Source: Desulfurococcales archaeon
GTDB lineage: Archaea; Thermoproteota; Thermoprotei_A; Sulfolobales; Ignisphaeraceae
Length of the DNA stretch: 33,920 nucleotides
NCBI GenBank assembly: GCA_028275745.1
Contig: JAPWUB010000004.1
Location: 1-33,920 of the forward strand
Direction of reading: 5' to 3'
The translations under genes were made by a program, and so were the position numbers. The notes beneath the pieces were generated by a model. The model ran no database searches. It was not told the origin of the DNA and worked only from the letters and a program-made list of their open reading frames with translations. This document shows positions 8,302 through 16,223 of this stretch, in pieces. Position 1 is the stretch's first letter, and each line of letters starts with the position of its first letter.

Positions 8302-8361
8302 ATGGTTACAATGGTGCTGAGTCTTCGGCAGAGACTTGATCTTAAGGTTGAGAGGTGCTAG
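8302..8361 (+). CDS. 19-codon leader ORF upstream of hel308
   Basis: ATG 8302 opens a short frame encoding MVTMVLSLRQRLDLKVERC and ends at TAG 8359-8361, six bases before the hel308 GTG. GAGG at 8290-8293 lies eight bases before the ATG, a good Shine-Dalgarno. The hel308 Shine-Dalgarno (GAGGTG, 8352-8357) is inside the end of this ORF, so translation of the leader could expose or block it. Translation is inferred only; it could be a chance ORF. Confidence 0.35.
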   Translation: MVTMVLSLRQRLDLKVERC

Positions 8362-8367
8362 AATAAG

Positions 8368-10515
8368 GTGTTAAGCGCACTAAATGAGGTTATTGTTAAG
8401 GGGTTGCGTGAAAAAGGGTATACTAGCTTTACCCCTCCACAGCTTGAGGCTTTGGAAACCGGTTTTCTTGATGGAGAGAGCCTAATTGTGTCTGCTCCAA
8501 CTGCTAGTGGGAAGACTCTCATAGGCGAAATTGCATTAGTTTCAGCTGCATTAAAGGGGTTTAAGGGGGTTTATACAAGCCCTCTCAAGGCATTGGCTTA
8601 CGAGAAGTATGAGGAGTTCAGCTTCTGGAGCAGGTATGGCATTAGAGTGGGTATATCGATGGGAGACTACGAGATTACGGAGGATGAGATTAAGAGACTC
8701 GCTAACTATGATATCATTGTCACAACATATGAGAGACTTGATTCTATTCTTAGGAGGAAGCCTTTTTGGTTGAAGGATGTTAAGACGATTGTTATTGACG
8801 AGTTTCACATGATTGGCGATGAGAGTAGAGGACACATTGTTGAGATGATCGCTACCAGAGCCAAGCTTTTGGGGATACAGGTTATAGGGTTGTCTGCAAC
8901 TATAGGTAATCCTGAGGAGCTTGCTAAGTGGCTTAATGCAAAGCTTGTTAAGTCTTCGTGGAGACCTGTTAAACTATATGAGGTACCAACATATAGAACT
9001 AGTGATGGTAAGTACCTGCTGTTCTTGCCTGAGGGTTTGGGTTTGGGTAAGCTACCGCTGATAGTTGATGATGTTACTAAGTACTGGATTGATAGGGCTG
9101 TGAAGGAGGGGTTCAACGTCCTTGAATTTAGGTACTCTAGGAAAGGGGTTGAAGAGCTTGCTGAGCAGTACTCTCTCTACCTATGCTCAAAGCTTACAGA
9201 TAGCGATAAGGAGTTGCTTAAGAAGCTTACTCGGGAGATGAAGACTGAGTTGCCTGACTATGAGTATGAGAAGCTAGAGCACTTAGTTAGATGTGGTGCT
9301 GCATACCATCATGCAGGGCTTTCCCCAGAGGCGAGGAGGTTTATTGAAAGAGCGTTTAGAGAAAGACTGATAAAGTACTTGGCTGCTACACCAACGCTCG
9401 CCATGGGCGTAAACCTACCTGCTAGGGTAGTCATAATAAATATCTACTTCTATTCTGGAGGCCTTAAAGACAAGATTAGCGTGCTTGAGTACAAGCAGCT
9501 TGCTGGTAGAGCTGGGAGACCTCAGTATGACCCCTACGGAATTGTAATTGTTGCCAAGGATGCTAGGAATCCTAAAGAAGCTGAGTACTATATTAAGAGC
9601 CCGCCAGAACCTGTAGTGTCAATCCTGCTTAGTGAGGGAGCACTTAGAAGACATGTACTTGCAGTAATAGCATCTGAAGAAGCTAATAAGTTGAGCGATA
9701 TTATGAACTTCTTTGCAAATACATTTGCAGCCACTAAGCTAGGTAGAGAGGTTTTAGAGAGAAAGATTCTGAGGATACTGGAAGTTTTGGAGGAGCTTAG
9801 CATGGTTAAGAGCAGAAGCATTGCAAATGAGACTTTCTACATGCCTACAAAGCTGGGCATTGCAACTACAAGGCTGTATGTAGATCCCCTGACATCTGCT
9901 CTCATTGTAGAAGGCCTTAGAAGAGTTGAGAAAGCTGGGGAAGTATATTACCTTGCACTAGTTGGTATGACACCGGACTTCGAAGGTGTGAATATTGGTA
10001 GAGGTGCTAGGAGAGCTATAATGGATTATATAGAGAGCCTGGCAAGAGCTAACATGCTACCTGATAGTGAGCTTGAAGAGGTTTTTAGTGATCCAAAGGT
10101 TGACTGGATACGAGGAGCCGTTATAGGTCTGATACTGAGGGATTGGATTGAAGAAGTCCCCGAGAGAGATATTCTAGAGAGGTATGGCATTGATGCTGGA
10201 GACCTAAGAGTGATTAGAGAAAATGGTGAGTGGCTTACATACGCAGCAGCAGTTATCGCCGATACTATCGGTATGAAAAAACATGCAAATGAGTTGTTCA
10301 AGCTTGTTGAGCGTATTAAACACGGTGTTAAGGAGGATTTACTAGAGCTTGTAAAGATAAAGTATGTTGGTAGGGTAAGGGCTAGAATCATGCTAAACTA
10401 TGGTATAAGAACTATAGATGATGTTATAGCTAAGGAGTCGCTGATCAAGAGACTGTTTGGTGATGGTTGGGGAGAGAAAATAGTTGAGGAAGCAAAGAAG
10501 CTGAAACAGAAGTGA
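8368..10515 (+). CDS. hel308: Hel308/Hjm family ATP-dependent DNA helicase
   Basis: A 715-residue Ski2-like SF2 helicase, the usual Hel308 length. RecA1 has Walker A APTASGKT (around residue 42) and motif II DEFH (144-147), followed by LSATIGN. RecA2 has TPTLAMGVNLPAR and motif VI QLAGRAGRP near residue 376. A winged-helix then ratchet domain follows, and the C-terminus has a helix-hairpin-helix-like end (LVKIKYVGRVRARIMLNYGI). The family unwinds lagging-strand forks and Holliday junctions 3'-5' and aids repair and fork restart, with RecA/RadA and PCNA as partners. The start is GTG 8368 with GAGGTG ten bases upstream. It converges with the gene at 10524 with an 8-bp gap. Confidence 0.95.
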   Translation: MLSALNEVIVKGLREKGYTSFTPPQLEALETGFLDGESLIVSAPTASGKTLIGEIALVSAALKGFKGVYTSPLKALAYEKYEEFSFWSRYGIRVGISMGDYEITEDEIKRLANYDIIVTTYERLDSILRRKPFWLKDVKTIVIDEFHMIGDESRGHIVEMIATRAKLLGIQVIGLSATIGNPEELAKWLNAKLVKSSWRPVKLYEVPTYRTSDGKYLLFLPEGLGLGKLPLIVDDVTKYWIDRAVKEGFNVLEFRYSRKGVEELAEQYSLYLCSKLTDSDKELLKKLTREMKTELPDYEYEKLEHLVRCGAAYHHAGLSPEARRFIERAFRERLIKYLAATPTLAMGVNLPARVVIINIYFYSGGLKDKISVLEYKQLAGRAGRPQYDPYGIVIVAKDARNPKEAEYYIKSPPEPVVSILLSEGALRRHVLAVIASEEANKLSDIMNFFANTFAATKLGREVLERKILRILEVLEELSMVKSRSIANETFYMPTKLGIATTRLYVDPLTSALIVEGLRRVEKAGEVYYLALVGMTPDFEGVNIGRGARRAIMDYIESLARANMLPDSELEEVFSDPKVDWIRGAVIGLILRDWIEEVPERDILERYGIDAGDLRVIRENGEWLTYAAAVIADTIGMKKHANELFKLVERIKHGVKEDLLELVKIKYVGRVRARIMLNYGIRTIDDVIAKESLIKRLFGDGWGEKIVEEAKKLKQK

Positions 10516-10523
10516 ATAATGTT

Positions 10524-11177
10524 TTACAGCTCCTCGTCAACTACGCCTGCACCAATCATTTTGTAGAACATTATGAGAGACCTCACTTTTTCATAGCTAA
10601 TTCTGGCAACACTAGCTTTCGAAAGATCGAAGAGGTATACATACTGAATTAAGGGTACTTCTATCACATCCTCAAACTCCTTAACATCTTCAAGACCATA
10701 ACTAGCTAACACCCTTACCAGCCTTTCTTTTGTTATTGGATCAAGGAGCTGTAAAGGGATTAGTGGTACAAGACCTACAGGATAAGCAAATGAAAGTATC
10801 TTCACTTGAGACCTGATTGCATTGGCAAACTTCTTGACATGTGCAGATACTATATACTTGGTCCAGTTTCCAATCTCATTTACTGGAAGCAGGTAAAAGA
10901 AAATCTCTATACATTCATCAACCGAGCCCTTTCTTGCATACACATCACACTTAAGTGCTCCAATAGTATACTCAACATCGCATGAATACCCTCTCTCAGA
11001 TAGATACTTACACAGAAGTATTTCGGCTAAGGCATGGCTTACCGGGACTCCTTTGCTCTTAACAGCCTTAATCACCTTAGAGACAAACGGCGTTGTCTCA
11101 GGCTTCAAACCAATCCTTGCCGCATAAAGCATTATATTGGATAGTTTATCTATATCACCATCATAGGCGAGCGACAT
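10524..11177 (-). CDS. Hypothetical protein, possible PD-(D/E)XK nuclease-like
   Basis: A 217-residue soluble protein with ATG 11177. Residues ~45-90 read SHALAEILLCKYLSERGY, then CDVEYTIGALKCDVYA and VDECIEIFF. A helix, then strand with D, then strand with E resembles the core of restriction-endonuclease-like folds, in which an Asp (LKCDVYA) and an acidic x-K/I strand bind metal. However the final lysine of the motif is replaced (ECIEIFF), so catalysis is doubtful. The second half is helical with no recognisable motif. It is convergent with hel308 and divergent from dtdA. The nuclease reading is inference; it may be an inactive homologue with a binding role. Confidence 0.65.
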   Translation of the reverse strand: MSLAYDGDIDKLSNIMLYAARIGLKPETTPFVSKVIKAVKSKGVPVSHALAEILLCKYLSERGYSCDVEYTIGALKCDVYARKGSVDECIEIFFYLLPVNEIGNWTKYIVSAHVKKFANAIRSQVKILSFAYPVGLVPLIPLQLLDPITKERLVRVLASYGLEDVKEFEDVIEVPLIQYVYLFDLSKASVARISYEKVRSLIMFYKMIGAGVVDEEL

Positions 11178-11302
11178 TACTCTTTTACACCGCTAGTGAC
11201 ACAGTATAGGTGTAGCAACATTAAAATATGCTTATGGGTAGTTATAAACCAAGTATATCACCTTTATAGGTATAATGAATTTGTGTAGTGGTGTCTGAAG
11301 TA

Positions 11303-12172
11303 ATGAGAGTTGGGGTAGTGTATTCTCTAAGTGATATAGCTGCTGTAGGCATTGTGAACCATCTGGTTCAGAACCTTGAGTATGTTGATAAGGCAGGTTC
11401 TAGCAACAAGATCTTTGCTAGCATTGGAGTTTATCTGTATAAGGGAATTGAGATTGTAGTTGCAGGTACTGAGAAGGAAGTAGTGTTCTTAACAATTAAC
11501 GATCTAACAAATGATGTACATCTAAGCAACGTAGATTTCATCATTGTACCCTCTAAACATCAGTCACAAGCAAGAGTCAAGAGCTTGACTGTTCATCCCA
11601 CAGGAAATCCTTGGAGAAGGAATGATTATGGAGGCGAACCCATGAGCCTTTCAATGTCAAATCCTGTGCTGATGTGGCTCATGCTTCACTCTCTTTCTAG
11701 ACTTAAGCAAAGGTATTCAGAGCTTGAACAATTCTCAGTAAGCTATGAAGTGACCCATCACGGCCCATCAATACCACTAAAGCCCATAACATTCATAGAA
11801 ATTGGAAGCACAGAGGATGAATGGAGAAATCCTATAGCACAATCAGTAGTAGCAGAGGTCATAATTGATTCGCTATCTAGGCTTATCATTGAGGGAGGTA
11901 ATTATTGCACTATTTCTGTAGGTTTTGGAGGGAATCACTACGCAGCACTATTCACTAAGAGAGCACTTGAAGTGGGTGAGTGCTATGGCCATATGATACC
12001 TAACTATGCTATTAAAGAGCTTGGTCTAGACGACCTTCGTAAGGTAGCTGAGATGGCTATAAGGCTTACACCAAACGCTAAGAAGGTTGTTATTGAGAAG
12101 ATGAGGAGCGAATTTAGGGAAACAATAGCCTATGTTGCTAAGGGTCTTGGACTGGAAGTTGAAGTGCATTAG
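11303..12172 (+). CDS. dtdA: D-aminoacyl-tRNA deacylase, DTD2 (GEK1) type
   Basis: This is the archaeal/plant DTD2 enzyme, which hydrolyses D-amino acids mischarged on tRNA. Family signatures are THVxPxGNPW-like SLTVHPTGNPWRRNDYGG (about residue 90), YEVTHHGPSIPLKPITFIEIGS (about 150-170), VGFGGNHYA and GHMIPNYAI near the C-terminus. They contain the histidines and Gly-rich loops expected for the metal-bearing active site. The length (~289) is normal. The frame opens at GTG 11288; I favour ATG 11303 because GGTG at 11290-11293 lies nine bases upstream. It is cytoplasmic and works in translation quality control, as do NAC and NFACT nearby. Confidence 0.93.
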   Translation: MRVGVVYSLSDIAAVGIVNHLVQNLEYVDKAGSSNKIFASIGVYLYKGIEIVVAGTEKEVVFLTINDLTNDVHLSNVDFIIVPSKHQSQARVKSLTVHPTGNPWRRNDYGGEPMSLSMSNPVLMWLMLHSLSRLKQRYSELEQFSVSYEVTHHGPSIPLKPITFIEIGSTEDEWRNPIAQSVVAEVIIDSLSRLIIEGGNYCTISVGFGGNHYAALFTKRALEVGECYGHMIPNYAIKELGLDDLRKVAEMAIRLTPNAKKVVIEKMRSEFRETIAYVAKGLGLEVEVH

Positions 12173-12189
12173 CTTTGACTTTTATATAC

Positions 12190-13470
12190 TCACAGATCTA
12201 GTGCTATGCTTTCTCCATTGCTTGGCGCTATGAAGTCTATGCCTAGTTCCTCCCTTATCCTGTATCCAAGACTGTAAACAGAGTCATCGCTACCATGAAT
12301 CAGCACAACCCTTCTTACGCTCTTCAGACTCTTTACAAATCTGAATAGGTCTGAAGCACCCGCATGGCTTGAAAAGTCGAACCAGAATACCTTAGCCTTT
12401 ACTCTTGGTCCTCCCTCCTCTATAACACCCTCAGTCAGCAGCTTTCTCCCTGGTGATGATGGTGCCTGATAACTTACAAGAATTACTGCATTCTTTGGAT
12501 TATCCTGCATCCTTTTGATGTAGTATAGTGCAGGACCTCCCTTTAGCATACCGGCAGGAGCTACTATTATATTTCCCTTCTCTTTGACAATCTTCTTACG
12601 CATGCCAGAATCCTTTACAGCTACAAAGACTCTACCAGCTTTTTCCAATAGATCGTGCCTGTTGACAAACTCCTTATAGAGTAGCATAAGCTCCAAAACA
12701 TCCCTGGCCATTCCATCATAATACACATTTGCATCAGGAATTCTTTCTGCTAACAGTGCTAAGATTTCCTGGGATCTGCCTAGAGAAAATGCTGGTACAA
12801 GAACCGAGCCTCCATCATCAATAACACTCCTAACGGTTTCAACAAACATGTTTTCAACTTTTTCCCTAGGTGGATGATCATAAGATCCATAGGTTGACTC
12901 CATAATAACTACATCAGCGTCTATTCCATTCAACTCTATTCCTTTCACAGTTCTGGTATCAATTAAATTGATGTCCCCTGTGTAAAGCAACCTTAAACCG
13001 TCCTTAAACTCTACTCTATACATTGTACTTCCAGGTATGTGACCTGCATTAATAGTGTCCACAGATACACTGTCAAGGTCTATCCTTTCCCCCAGGTTGA
13101 ACGTTGATACCGCCTTCATCATATTGTTTAGCTCTTCATATTCGAAAGGCAGGTAGTACCCTGATAATTTGAGGAAGTCTTCAATCATTAATCTCGCTGT
13201 AATTGCTGTAAAGCGGCTCATAAATATAGGTACCTTTGAAGATACATAGAATAGTGGTGCTGCACCAACATGATCTAGGTGAGAGTGTGTAACTAAAATT
13301 GCCTTTACTTTCTTTGGAGCTATAGTTAGGGGTAGTAGTGGCTTATCGTCAATATCGAATGAGACTCCATAGTCAAATAGCAGGTACTGTTCATCAACAT
13401 CTCTTTTAACTGCTATAGCAGCTCTTCCAACCTCTCTTCCTCCACCAAGTGTTAATAGCTCTAACCTCAT
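12190..13470 (-). CDS. Beta-CASP metallo-beta-lactamase RNase, aCPSF2 type
   Basis: About 426 residues. The metallo-beta-lactamase core begins at GGGREVGRAAI and has the zinc motif HSHLDH (about residue 65), a further His in AGHIPGSTM and an Asp in YTGDIN. The beta-CASP insert follows ESTYGSYDH, with PAFSLGRSQEIL. The C-terminal motifs are SSHAGASD and HGSDDS. There is no N-terminal KH domain, which separates it from aCPSF1 (FaeIF-type) and points to aCPSF2 or RNase J-like enzymes that process and degrade RNA. ATG 13470 has GGGGAG eleven bases upstream; an extension to TTG 13497 is possible. It is divergent from NAC. Confidence 0.9.
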   Translation of the reverse strand: MRLELLTLGGGREVGRAAIAVKRDVDEQYLLFDYGVSFDIDDKPLLPLTIAPKKVKAILVTHSHLDHVGAAPLFYVSSKVPIFMSRFTAITARLMIEDFLKLSGYYLPFEYEELNNMMKAVSTFNLGERIDLDSVSVDTINAGHIPGSTMYRVEFKDGLRLLYTGDINLIDTRTVKGIELNGIDADVVIMESTYGSYDHPPREKVENMFVETVRSVIDDGGSVLVPAFSLGRSQEILALLAERIPDANVYYDGMARDVLELMLLYKEFVNRHDLLEKAGRVFVAVKDSGMRKKIVKEKGNIIVAPAGMLKGGPALYYIKRMQDNPKNAVILVSYQAPSSPGRKLLTEGVIEEGGPRVKAKVFWFDFSSHAGASDLFRFVKSLKSVRRVVLIHGSDDSVYSLGYRIREELGIDFIAPSNGESIALDL

Positions 13471-13595
13471 TTTAGAGCTCTCTCCCCAATCACTCAATTA
13501 CTTTTAAACTTTAGAGCTTGTTTTGCGAAATCTGCTAACATCTTTTATATTTTGTTTTAAACACTTAAAAGACTATCGTGTGAGGTCAGTACCCC

Positions 13596-13979
13596 ATGTT
13601 CGGGCTCAACCCCAGGGAACTGCAAAAGCAGTTGAAGCAGTTAAAGCGCATGGGTATAAAGGTTGATCAGCTTCAGAATGTACAGAGAGTTGTTATTGAG
13701 CTTCAGGATAGGAGAGTTATTGTTGAGGAACCTGAAGTTTTTGTTATGGAGTTTGGAGGGCAAAAACTGTTCTATGTTGCTGGTAATGTGAAGGAAGAGA
13801 TAGGAGTTAAACAAGCTGAAGAGAGGACCGAGACAGTAGTTAGTAAGATAAGTGAAGAGGATGTCAAGTTTGTTGCTGAATACCTGAATATAAGTCTTGA
13901 AGAAGCTAGAAAGCTTCTTGAAGAAGCTAAGGGGGATGTGGCTCTAGCTATTGAGATTGGGCAGACAAGAAAACGCTGA
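13596..13979 (+). CDS. nac: Nascent polypeptide-associated complex protein (alpha-NAC)
   Basis: A 127-residue archaeal NAC. Its basic N-terminus (MFGLNPRELQKQLKQLKRMGIK) is followed by a NAC beta-barrel domain (VQRVVIELQDRRVIVEEPEVFVM, about 28-70) and a C-terminal UBA domain (EEDVKFVAEYLNISLEEARKLLEEAKGDVALAIE, about 85-125). In Archaea this protein forms homodimers that bind ribosomes and emerging chains. ATG 13596 is preceded by GAGGT at 13582-13586. It overlaps the 3' end of the convergent gene at 13948-14298 by 32 bases. Confidence 0.96.
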   Translation: MFGLNPRELQKQLKQLKRMGIKVDQLQNVQRVVIELQDRRVIVEEPEVFVMEFGGQKLFYVAGNVKEEIGVKQAEERTETVVSKISEEDVKFVAEYLNISLEEARKLLEEAKGDVALAIEIGQTRKR

Positions 13980-14298
13980 GATTTAACGATAAGCATCTAC
14001 ATAGCTCCGCCAACATATCTAGAAGCTCATTATTTGATACTGCAGAGTATTGGGCGAGAAGAAGTTTCTGCTTAGCTTCAGCAATTCTCTCTACATAAAC
14101 ATTTTTGCACATCTCCCTGATATTGCGCATAATATTGCACGATTCAGCAAGAGATGCAAGTTCTATTAGCACATATCTCCAAAGATAGTAATATTCGCGC
14201 TTATCTACCTCCAACACATGTAACTGATTAATGCAGAAGCTTGTGAATAGCCTAAGCTTATCTATGCACACCTCGCCCACAACATTCCTGCCTAGCAA
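13948..14298 (-). CDS. Hypothetical helical protein convergent with NAC
   Basis: A 116-residue, almost entirely helical, Cys-rich protein (nine cysteines) with no recognised motif. It starts at TTG 14298 with a GGGG about nine bases upstream; there is no in-frame ATG until deep inside, so the start is uncertain. The last 32 bases overlap the NAC coding region antisense. Real-gene evidence is the well-behaved amino-acid composition and the lack of any other use for this space; homology would decide. A helical GINS-like or SWIB-like scaffold can be imagined, but nothing in the sequence supports it. Confidence 0.5.
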   Translation of the reverse strand: MLGRNVVGEVCIDKLRLFTSFCINQLHVLEVDKREYYYLWRYVLIELASLAESCNIMRNIREMCKNVYVERIAEAKQKLLLAQYSAVSNNELLDMLAELCRCLSLNLSVFLSAQSQ

Positions 14299-14417
14299 TA
14301 TGATGCCCCTACAATGCGTTCTTAATAGTTGGGTTTGTTAAGCTCCAAAATATTTTAACCTCTTAAAGTCTTAAAGGGTTTTAGTAATGTGGCAGTAAAT
14401 GATGAAGGAGTGAGTCA

Positions 14418-14975
14418 ATGGAAGTAGTGACTAGGTTTATACGGGATATCCCCATCTATGTCCTAGTAATGTTTCTTACAATAACCCTCTTTATTGCTGT
14501 AGCCATTTCTTTACCTCCTCCACATGAAATTATTGACACCCTTAATAAGACTGCTGAGAGGTTAAGAGAGATTGCTAATAACCGTAATCTAGAGCAGATA
14601 ATCACTGGAATCTTCTTGAATAATGCATATGTTAATACTCTCATGGCCACGCCCTTCATATCTCTAATCATATACCCATCTGTGGTCATCGTCACTGCCT
14701 GGACCTTAAGAGTGGGGGTCCCGTTGGAAGCCCTACCAACTGCTATAATTCTTCTCTTGCTATCCCCACACACATATATTGAAATGTTTGCTTATAGCAT
14801 AAGCTTTACATCATCTATTAGGACAATGATAAGAATCATAAAGAGCATTAAGAGTAGCAATGCGCTTAACAAAGAGCATCTACTATACTACCTATTCTCA
14901 ATTGCTGTATCATTCGTAGTCCTCTTCATAGCAGCTGTGGTTGAGGGTATATCAATACTTATTTTTAGACCTTAA
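14418..14975 (+). CDS. Membrane protein, SpoIIM/DUF95-like
   Basis: A 185-residue integral membrane protein with about four hydrophobic segments (residues ~13-32, 82-100, 105-125, 158-182). The middle contains IFLNNAYVNTLMATPF and SPHTYIEMFAYSISF. The spacing of a conserved N-N after a TM, then a T/H-P-H-x-x-x-E-x-x-A helix, resembles the stage II sporulation protein M (DUF95) family common in archaea. It starts at ATG 14418 with GGAG about nine bases upstream. A TATA-like AAATATTTTAAC lies near 14347-14358. Function is unknown in Archaea. Confidence 0.72.
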   Translation: MEVVTRFIRDIPIYVLVMFLTITLFIAVAISLPPPHEIIDTLNKTAERLREIANNRNLEQIITGIFLNNAYVNTLMATPFISLIIYPSVVIVTAWTLRVGVPLEALPTAIILLLLSPHTYIEMFAYSISFTSSIRTMIRIIKSIKSSNALNKEHLLYYLFSIAVSFVVLFIAAVVEGISILIFRP

Positions 14976-14989
14976 AATCGCTAACCGAA

Positions 14990-15019
14990 GCTCAGCATAC
15001 TGATGCTCAGATATAAAAC
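14990..15019 (+). promoter_or_regulatory. Repeat-flanked TATA box of the SAM hydrolase gene
   Basis: ATATAAAAC (15011-15019) is a TATA-like box about 60 bases before the GTG start at 15079. Directly upstream, GCTCAG occurs twice (14990-14995 and 15005-15010), and AGCAT (14994-14998) with ATGCT (15003-15007) form a small inverted repeat with a 4-base loop. Such repeats beside a TATA box can be a transcription-factor site; this is unproven. Confidence 0.35.
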
Positions 15020-15078
15020 GAGTGCCAAGCATTAAATAACTGAAAACAGCTGCATAACCATTATTAGGTGAAGCCGTT

Positions 15079-15900
15079 GTGAGACCCCCTTGCAAGATAA
15101 TAGCGCTCCTAACTGATTTTGGTTATGAGGATCCGTACGTTGCTTCAATGAAAGGAGTTGCACTCAATATCTGCCCCGATGTAAAGCTTATCGATATTAC
15201 ACACAGCATACCAAGCTTCGACATTGAGACAGGAGCGTTTACCCTACTTGCATCATACAAGTACTTTCCTCAAGGCACAATCTTCGTAGCTGTTGTCGAC
15301 CCTGGCGTAGGTAGTTCACGAAGACCTTTACTTATTGTGACAAGGAATTACTACTTTATAGGTCCTGACAATGGCTTGCTCACAGCCGCAGCTGAGGATG
15401 ATGGTATTGAAGCTGTGATAAAGATAGAAAATGAGCTGTACTTTAGGAAACCCGTCTCAACATCATTTCATGGAAGAGACATATTCATGCCAACAGCAGC
15501 TTGGCTCGCCTGCGGTGTAGCTCCCGATGCTTTTGGCTCGCGTCAATCAATTGAGAGTATTGTAAGAAGCTCTATATCGATGTACATCAATACGATTAGC
15601 ACAGACTGTGTAGAGGTCAGAGTTCTTCATATAGATAAGTTTGGCAATGTAATTCTATCTCAGCGTTACGATTCTTTAGAGAGCGTCCTCGGTATTAAGC
15701 TGGGGGATAAAGTGTATGTTAGGTGTAAGGGAGCAGAATATGAAGCACTTGTGGCAAAGGTGTTCTCAGTTGCTAGCGAGAAACAGCTCGTTCTTTACAA
15801 GAATAGTTTTGACTTCGCAGAACTAGCTGTAAATAGGGGCTCTGCCAAGGATTTAATGGGTGTAAGAAAAGGAGATTCAATAATTATTTGTAGGAAATGA
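15079..15900 (+). CDS. S-adenosyl-L-methionine hydrolase (adenosine-forming), DUF62 family
   Basis: A 273-residue protein of the SAM hydroxide adenosyltransferase family, which cleaves SAM with hydroxide to adenosine and methionine. Signatures are LLTDFGYEDPYVASMKG (residues 8-24), IDITHSI, VVDPGVGSSRRPLLI, FIGPDNGLL and FHGRDIFMPTAAW. The Asp of TDFG, and the RD/H of HGRD, make the active site that activates water. It is the normal length for the family. GTG 15079 is set by AGGTG eight bases upstream. It may regulate SAM pools made by the SAM synthetase at 33373, far away in the same window. An RNA-rich intergenic stretch lies just downstream. Confidence 0.93.
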   Translation: MRPPCKIIALLTDFGYEDPYVASMKGVALNICPDVKLIDITHSIPSFDIETGAFTLLASYKYFPQGTIFVAVVDPGVGSSRRPLLIVTRNYYFIGPDNGLLTAAAEDDGIEAVIKIENELYFRKPVSTSFHGRDIFMPTAAWLACGVAPDAFGSRQSIESIVRSSISMYINTISTDCVEVRVLHIDKFGNVILSQRYDSLESVLGIKLGDKVYVRCKGAEYEALVAKVFSVASEKQLVLYKNSFDFAELAVNRGSAKDLMGVRKGDSIIICRK

Positions 15901-15930
15901 GAGAAATAAACATAGCAAAGTGATGCAAAC

Positions 15931-15997
15931 CGGGGGTAACCCGCCCATGCTCATCGGGCCCCGCTACGGGGCTCTAATGCATGGGCGTAAGAGAACA
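15931..15997. ncRNA. GC-rich structured RNA hairpin, class and strand undecided
   Basis: A 9-bp perfect stem (CGCCCATGC 15942-15950 with GCATGGGCG 15979-15987) encloses a 5x4 internal loop and an 8-bp stem (15956-15963 with 15967-15974; one G-U pair). A smaller stem CGGG/CCCG (15931-15934 with 15940-15943) shares base 15943 with the long stem. The GC content is far above that of the surrounding AT-rich intergenic DNA. On the plus strand, AGA at 15990-15992 lies 15 nt 3' of the upper stem, resembling an archaeal H/ACA pocket, but a K-turn is missing. On the minus strand it follows two C/D guide candidates and a TTTTAAG TATA-like box (16011-16018). It could be an independent RNA or a 3'-end stabilising hairpin. 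Confidence 0.55.
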
Positions 15998-16017
15998 TAT
16001 TGTTTTGAGGCTTAAAA

Positions 16018-16083
16018 GTTTTTCAGAAAGGGTTGGAGCTCTTCACGGAAAATCTCCGATTTGGAGTCACTCATCATCAAAAA
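16018..16083 (-). ncRNA. C/D-box guide sRNA candidate with variant D' and C'
   Basis: On the minus strand: box C AUGAUGA (16071-16077), a 12-nt guide GUGACUCCAAAU (16059-16070), D' variant CGGA (16055-16058), 8 nt, C' variant GUGAAGA (16040-16046), a 13-nt guide GCUCCAACCCUUU (16027-16039) and D CUGA (16023-16026). Flanking UUUU (5') and AAAA (3') can form the terminal stem. The internal boxes each deviate at one base, so the D' guide may be inactive. Predicted N+5 targets are AUUUGGAGUCAC (G5) and AAAGGGUUGGAGC (G5); not placed. Confidence 0.7.
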
Positions 16084-16112
16084 ATGTGAAAGTAATGTGG
16101 GAGTAATTAGCT

Positions 16113-16168
16113 TTTCAGCGCAATTCGCTTACATCATGGGCTCAGCGTAAAGGCGTTCATCACGATGT
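16113..16168 (-). ncRNA. C/D-box guide sRNA candidate, upstream partner in a tandem
   Basis: On the minus strand: box C GUGAUGA (16157-16163), an 11-nt guide ACGCCUUUACG (16146-16156), D' CUGA (16142-16145), 4 nt, C' AUGAUGU (16131-16137), a 12-nt guide AAGCGAAUUGCG (16119-16130) and D CUGA (16115-16118). All boxes are canonical. A TATA-like AATTATAGG (complement of about 16185-16193) lies roughly 25 bases upstream of the predicted 5' end, so it may have its own promoter. Predicted N+5 targets are CGUAAAGGCGU (A5) and CGCAAUUCGCUU (A5). The next C/D candidate starts ~30 nt downstream. Confidence 0.88.
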
Positions 16169-16223
16169 AGTTGCATTAATTTTCCTATAATTTGCGTGAA
16201 ATACTGTAGAGTAATAAACTTTC

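Noticed and set aside
10424-10480. C/D-like boxes in the plus strand at the end of hel308 (ATGATGT, CTGA, GTGATGG)
   Set aside because: Spacers are 16 and 15 nt, there is no final box D, and the region is conserved coding sequence.
14976-15020. CTGA and GATG repeats upstream of the SAM hydrolase considered as a C/D RNA
   Set aside because: Box order and spacing are wrong (no guide of 10-14 nt between C and D); better read as promoter repeats.
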